Source: Nakamurella sp040546275 (GTDB taxonomy: Bacteria > Actinomycetota > Actinomycetes > Mycobacteriales > Nakamurellaceae). From it: DNA of 64,000 nucleotides. Numbering within the stretch: position 1 is the first letter of the stretch; each line of letters starts with the position of its first letter. A model generated the notes under the pieces. That model was given only the letters and a program-made list of their open reading frames with translations. It did not search any database and was not told where the DNA came from. The translations under genes were made by a program, and so were the position numbers. Location of the stretch: contig NZ_JBEPNO010000003.1 in the NCBI RefSeq assembly GCF_040546275.1, forward strand, positions 62,001-126,000, written 5' to 3'. This document shows, in pieces, positions 61,579-64,000 of this stretch.

Positions 61579-62562
61579 GTGATCGCTCCCTCCCCGGACG
61601 TTTTCGCGCTCGCTGTCGACCTGCGCCTCGACATGGTCCCGGCCTTGCGGGATACCGACCGGGTCGTCGAAACCCTGCCGGGCGGGCTGACCAATTCCAA
61701 CTTCAAGATCTCGACGGGCCGGGGCACCTTCGTCGCTCGCCTGTCCCGCCCCGGCGCCGACCTGCTCGCCATCGACCGACATGCGGAGTATCGGAACTCG
61801 CTGGCGGCCGCGGCATCCGGGGTCGCACCCCAGGTCGTCGATTTCGTCCCCGAGGCCGGCGTGCTGCTGATCGAGTGGCTGCCCGGCCGCACGCTCCAGC
61901 CGGCCGACCTGGAAGAACCTGAAACGCTGCGCGCGATCGCGGCGGCCTGCCACCGGCTGCACGCCGGAGCGCCGTTCGTCTCCGATTTCGACATGTTCGA
62001 GATCGCCGACCGCTACCTGCGAACCGCCCTCGATCGCAAGTTTCGGTTACCTGATCGCTATCTCGAATTCACGGCGCACTGGACACGGCTCCGTAGGGTG
62101 CTCTCCATGGACCGTTCCGCCCGTGTGCCGTGCCACAACGACCTGCTGGCGGCCAACTTCATCGAGAACCAAGGCACCGTTGCGCTGATCGACTACGAAT
62201 ACTCCGGCAACAACGATCCGAGCTTCGAATTGGGCAACATCTGGAGCGAGTCCAACCTGCCTGACGAACACCTCGATCTGCTCGTCGACGCCTACTTCGG
62301 CGGTCACGACGAGTCCCTGATCGCCAGATGTCGTCTCCAAGCGCTGGTCTCGCAGTACGGATGGACCCTCTGGGGCGTCATCCAGCACGCCGTCAGCGAA
62401 CTCGACTTCGACTTCTGGGAGTGGGCGATGGAGAAGTACCGTCGTGCCGTCATCACGTTCGACTCACCCGATTTCGCCGAACTGCTTGCCGCGGCTCACT
62501 GCTCCCCGGCCGACCGATCCCGTTTGTCTGCACCCACCGTCCCGAAGGAGAACAAGCTGTGA
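61579..62562 (+). CDS. Choline/ethanolamine kinase-like phosphotransferase (APH fold)
   Basis: The 327-residue product has the aminoglycoside phosphotransferase/choline kinase fold. It has 'ETLPGGLTNSNFKISTGRG' (N-lobe, choline kinase-like), 'VPCHNDLLAANFIENQG' (catalytic loop with Asp and Asn), and 'IDYEYSGNNDPSFELGNI' with the DYEY-type metal site. This pattern is nearer to choline/ethanolamine kinases (LicA-like) than to antibiotic enzymes. GTG 61579 has GGAGGTG eight nucleotides upstream. Its stop overlaps the permease start (GTGA), so uptake and phosphorylation of an amino alcohol are probably coupled. Confidence 0.87.
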   Translation: MIAPSPDVFALAVDLRLDMVPALRDTDRVVETLPGGLTNSNFKISTGRGTFVARLSRPGADLLAIDRHAEYRNSLAAAASGVAPQVVDFVPEAGVLLIEWLPGRTLQPADLEEPETLRAIAAACHRLHAGAPFVSDFDMFEIADRYLRTALDRKFRLPDRYLEFTAHWTRLRRVLSMDRSARVPCHNDLLAANFIENQGTVALIDYEYSGNNDPSFELGNIWSESNLPDEHLDLLVDAYFGGHDESLIARCRLQALVSQYGWTLWGVIQHAVSELDFDFWEWAMEKYRRAVITFDSPDFAELLAAAHCSPADRSRLSAPTVPKENKL

Positions 62563-64000
62563 CTGCCACCCCCGAACTGAGTGACGACGAGAAACATCTC
62601 GCGGAACTCGGCTACACCCAGGAGCTGAACCGTTCCTGGTCCGGCTTCTCCAATTTCGCGATCTCGTTCTCGATCATATCGATCCTGGCGGGCTGCTTCA
62701 CCTCCTTCGGACTCGGCTGGAACAACGGCGGGCCGGCGGCCATCGCCTGGGGCTGGCCGATCGTCTCGGCCTTCATCCTGATCATCGGCGTCTGCATGTC
62801 CGAGTTGGTGTCGGCATACCCGACGTCAGGCGGGATCTACTGGTGGGCAAGCAAACTGGGCGGAGTCCGAGCCGGCTACTACACGGGTTGGTTGAACCTG
62901 ATCGGATTGATCGCCATCGTCGCCTCGGTCGCCTACGGGTGCGCCACCTTCCTGGACTCGACCATCGGATTCTTCACGACGAGCGCGGATGGCACCGACT
63001 CCAGCTATACATCGGGTCAGCTTGGGCGGATCTTTCTCTATTTTGTCGCCATTCTCGTCATCGCGGTGGTCATCAACATCTTCTCCAGCCACCTGTTGGC
63101 GGTCCTGAACAACATCTCTGTCTGGTGGCACGTCGCAGGTGCGGCAGCAGTGGTCCTGATCTTGGTCATCGTACCCAAGCACCACGCCAGCATTGGTGAT
63201 GTCTTCGGCAAGGTCATCAACAACAGCGGAATTTTCTCGGGCAGTACTCATGGCATCGCGTGGTTGTTCTTCGTGCTGCCCATCTCGGCGATCCTGACTC
63301 AGTACACAATCACCGGATATGACGCCTCCGCACACCTGTCGGAGGAGACCAAGAGCGCAGCCGGCGCAGCCGCAAAGGGCATCTGGCGATCGATCTTCTA
63401 TTCGGCGATCGGCGGCTGGATCCTGTTGTTGGCCTTCCTGTTTGCGGTCCAGGATTCCGACAAGGTCTCTGCGGCGGGCGGAGCTGTCCAGTCGATCTTC
63501 GCCCAGGCGATGTCGGCCGGGTGGGGTGGGACGGTTCTCCTCATCTCTACTGCCGGCCAGTTCTTCTGCGCCGTGGCCTGCCTGACGAGCTGCTCCCGGA
63601 TGCTCTTCGCGTTCAGTCGCGACCGCGCCGTCCCCGCGGCAAGGCAGTGGTCCTCGCTCTCCAGCAAGAAGGTGCCGGCCAAGGGCGTCATCGTGTCCGC
63701 CGTCGTCGCCGCCATCATCACCCTTCCGGCCCTCGTTCCGGTCGACATCAACGGTGCACCGGTCCCGGTCGCCTTCTTTGCCGTGGTCAGCATCGGGGTC
63801 GTCGGGCTCTACCTCGCCTTCGCCATCCCGATCTACTATCGCTGGCGGGCTGGGGATTCGTTCAAGGTCGGGAGCTGGAACCTGGGGCGGCACTACAGGT
63901 ACCTGGCCCCGATCGCCCTGATCGAGATCGTTGTCACCTCGATCATCGCCCTGTTTCCGACTTCTCCCGGTGGTATGCCGTGGGATCCCAGTTTCGCCTG
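62559..64000 (+). CDS. Amino acid/amine permease of the APC superfamily (3' end outside window)
   Basis: At least 480 residues are encoded with no stop before the window end. The N-terminal 'LNRSWSGFSNFAISFSIISI' and 'MSELVSAYPTSGGIYWWASK' are characteristic of GABA/BAT1-type and ethanolamine/choline-type APC permeases. About ten helices are visible, with 'ITGYDASAHLSEETKSAAGA' between helices 6 and 7 and 'SCSRMLFAFSRDRAVP' after helix 8. GTG 62559 has AAGGAG eight nucleotides upstream and overlaps the kinase stop. It probably imports the amine handled by the kinase and by the divergent flavoprotein. Confidence 0.9.
   Translation, partial: MTATPELSDDEKHLAELGYTQELNRSWSGFSNFAISFSIISILAGCFTSFGLGWNNGGPAAIAWGWPIVSAFILIIGVCMSELVSAYPTSGGIYWWASKLGGVRAGYYTGWLNLIGLIAIVASVAYGCATFLDSTIGFFTTSADGTDSSYTSGQLGRIFLYFVAILVIAVVINIFSSHLLAVLNNISVWWHVAGAAAVVLILVIVPKHHASIGDVFGKVINNSGIFSGSTHGIAWLFFVLPISAILTQYTITGYDASAHLSEETKSAAGAAAKGIWRSIFYSAIGGWILLLAFLFAVQDSDKVSAAGGAVQSIFAQAMSAGWGGTVLLISTAGQFFCAVACLTSCSRMLFAFSRDRAVPAARQWSSLSSKKVPAKGVIVSAVVAAIITLPALVPVDINGAPVPVAFFAVVSIGVVGLYLAFAIPIYYRWRAGDSFKVGSWNLGRHYRYLAPIALIEIVVTSIIALFPTSPGGMPWDPSFA

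Noticed and set aside
61579..62562. Aminoglycoside resistance phosphotransferase
   Set aside because: The N-lobe and DYEY-type motif fit choline/ethanolamine kinases better, and it is coupled to an amine permease.

Overview
The window is high-GC DNA, dense in genes, from an actinomycete. I infer this from GTG/TTG starts with GGAGG-type ribosome binding sites, an F420-dependent LLM oxidoreductase, a mycobacterial-type XPB helicase, a RamB-like regulator, DUF3263, DUF222/HNH, and HrcA/CIRCE control of groEL. The mix (glyoxylate shunt with RamB, cyanophycin genes, orphan groEL) would suit a Nakamurella/Frankineae-like organism. That placement is a guess from gene content, not a measurement. I see no rRNA, tRNA, CRISPR, prophage or insertion sequence.

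Layout. 0-6 kb: an LLM oxidoreductase, then the glyoxylate shunt (aceA, a 22-codon leader ORF, aceB) divergent from ramB. 6-11.4 kb: an MFS exporter, a PrmC-like methyltransferase, XPB helicase and a MetV-MetF-like fusion. 11.4-20 kb: a tightly overlapping eight-gene minus-strand operon (ABC ATPase, permease, binding lipoprotein, SDR, FAD oxidase, creatininase, amidohydrolase, PNPOx) facing an XRE-cupin regulator across an operator-like inverted repeat. This looks like uptake and catabolism of a small cyclic amide or amine-type compound. 20-26 kb: a solute-binding lipoprotein, a DHA2 exporter, a META-domain protein, a coiled-coil frame without a start codon, a DinB-like protein and an AraC regulator. 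26-31.4 kb: groEL under two CIRCE elements, a Ser/Thr kinase, and a Mur-ligase protein that resembles cyanophycin synthetase without its ATP-grasp domain.

31.8-44.5 kb is an exopolysaccharide locus: three paralogous secreted GH16 proteins flank a flippase, a large polytopic protein, a GT4, a fused GT2-GT2 with a six-copy VPKVPA linker, and a GT2. 44.8-46.3 kb: moeA and a DUF6457 protein. 46.3-51.6 kb: a cyanophycin operon (cphB, cphA, serine hydrolase), divergent from a TerD protein. 52.7-54.5 kb: phosphatidylserine decarboxylase and synthase. 54.6-58.9 kb: DUF3263, a Thr/Ala/Pro-rich membrane protein and an HNH endonuclease with an in-frame stop near its N-terminus. 58.9-64 kb: a dimethylglycine/sarcosine dehydrogenase-like flavoprotein divergent from a choline-kinase-like phosphotransferase and an amino acid/amine permease that runs off the window.

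Two themes cross the window. First, short tandem repeats occur at many places, both inside genes as linkers and next to genes. Second, two homologous 81-bp intergenic elements (5875-5955 and 54497-54577) have a terminal stem with a compensatory base-pair change, and both lie between convergent genes. All functional assignments come from reading motifs by eye. No database search was run.
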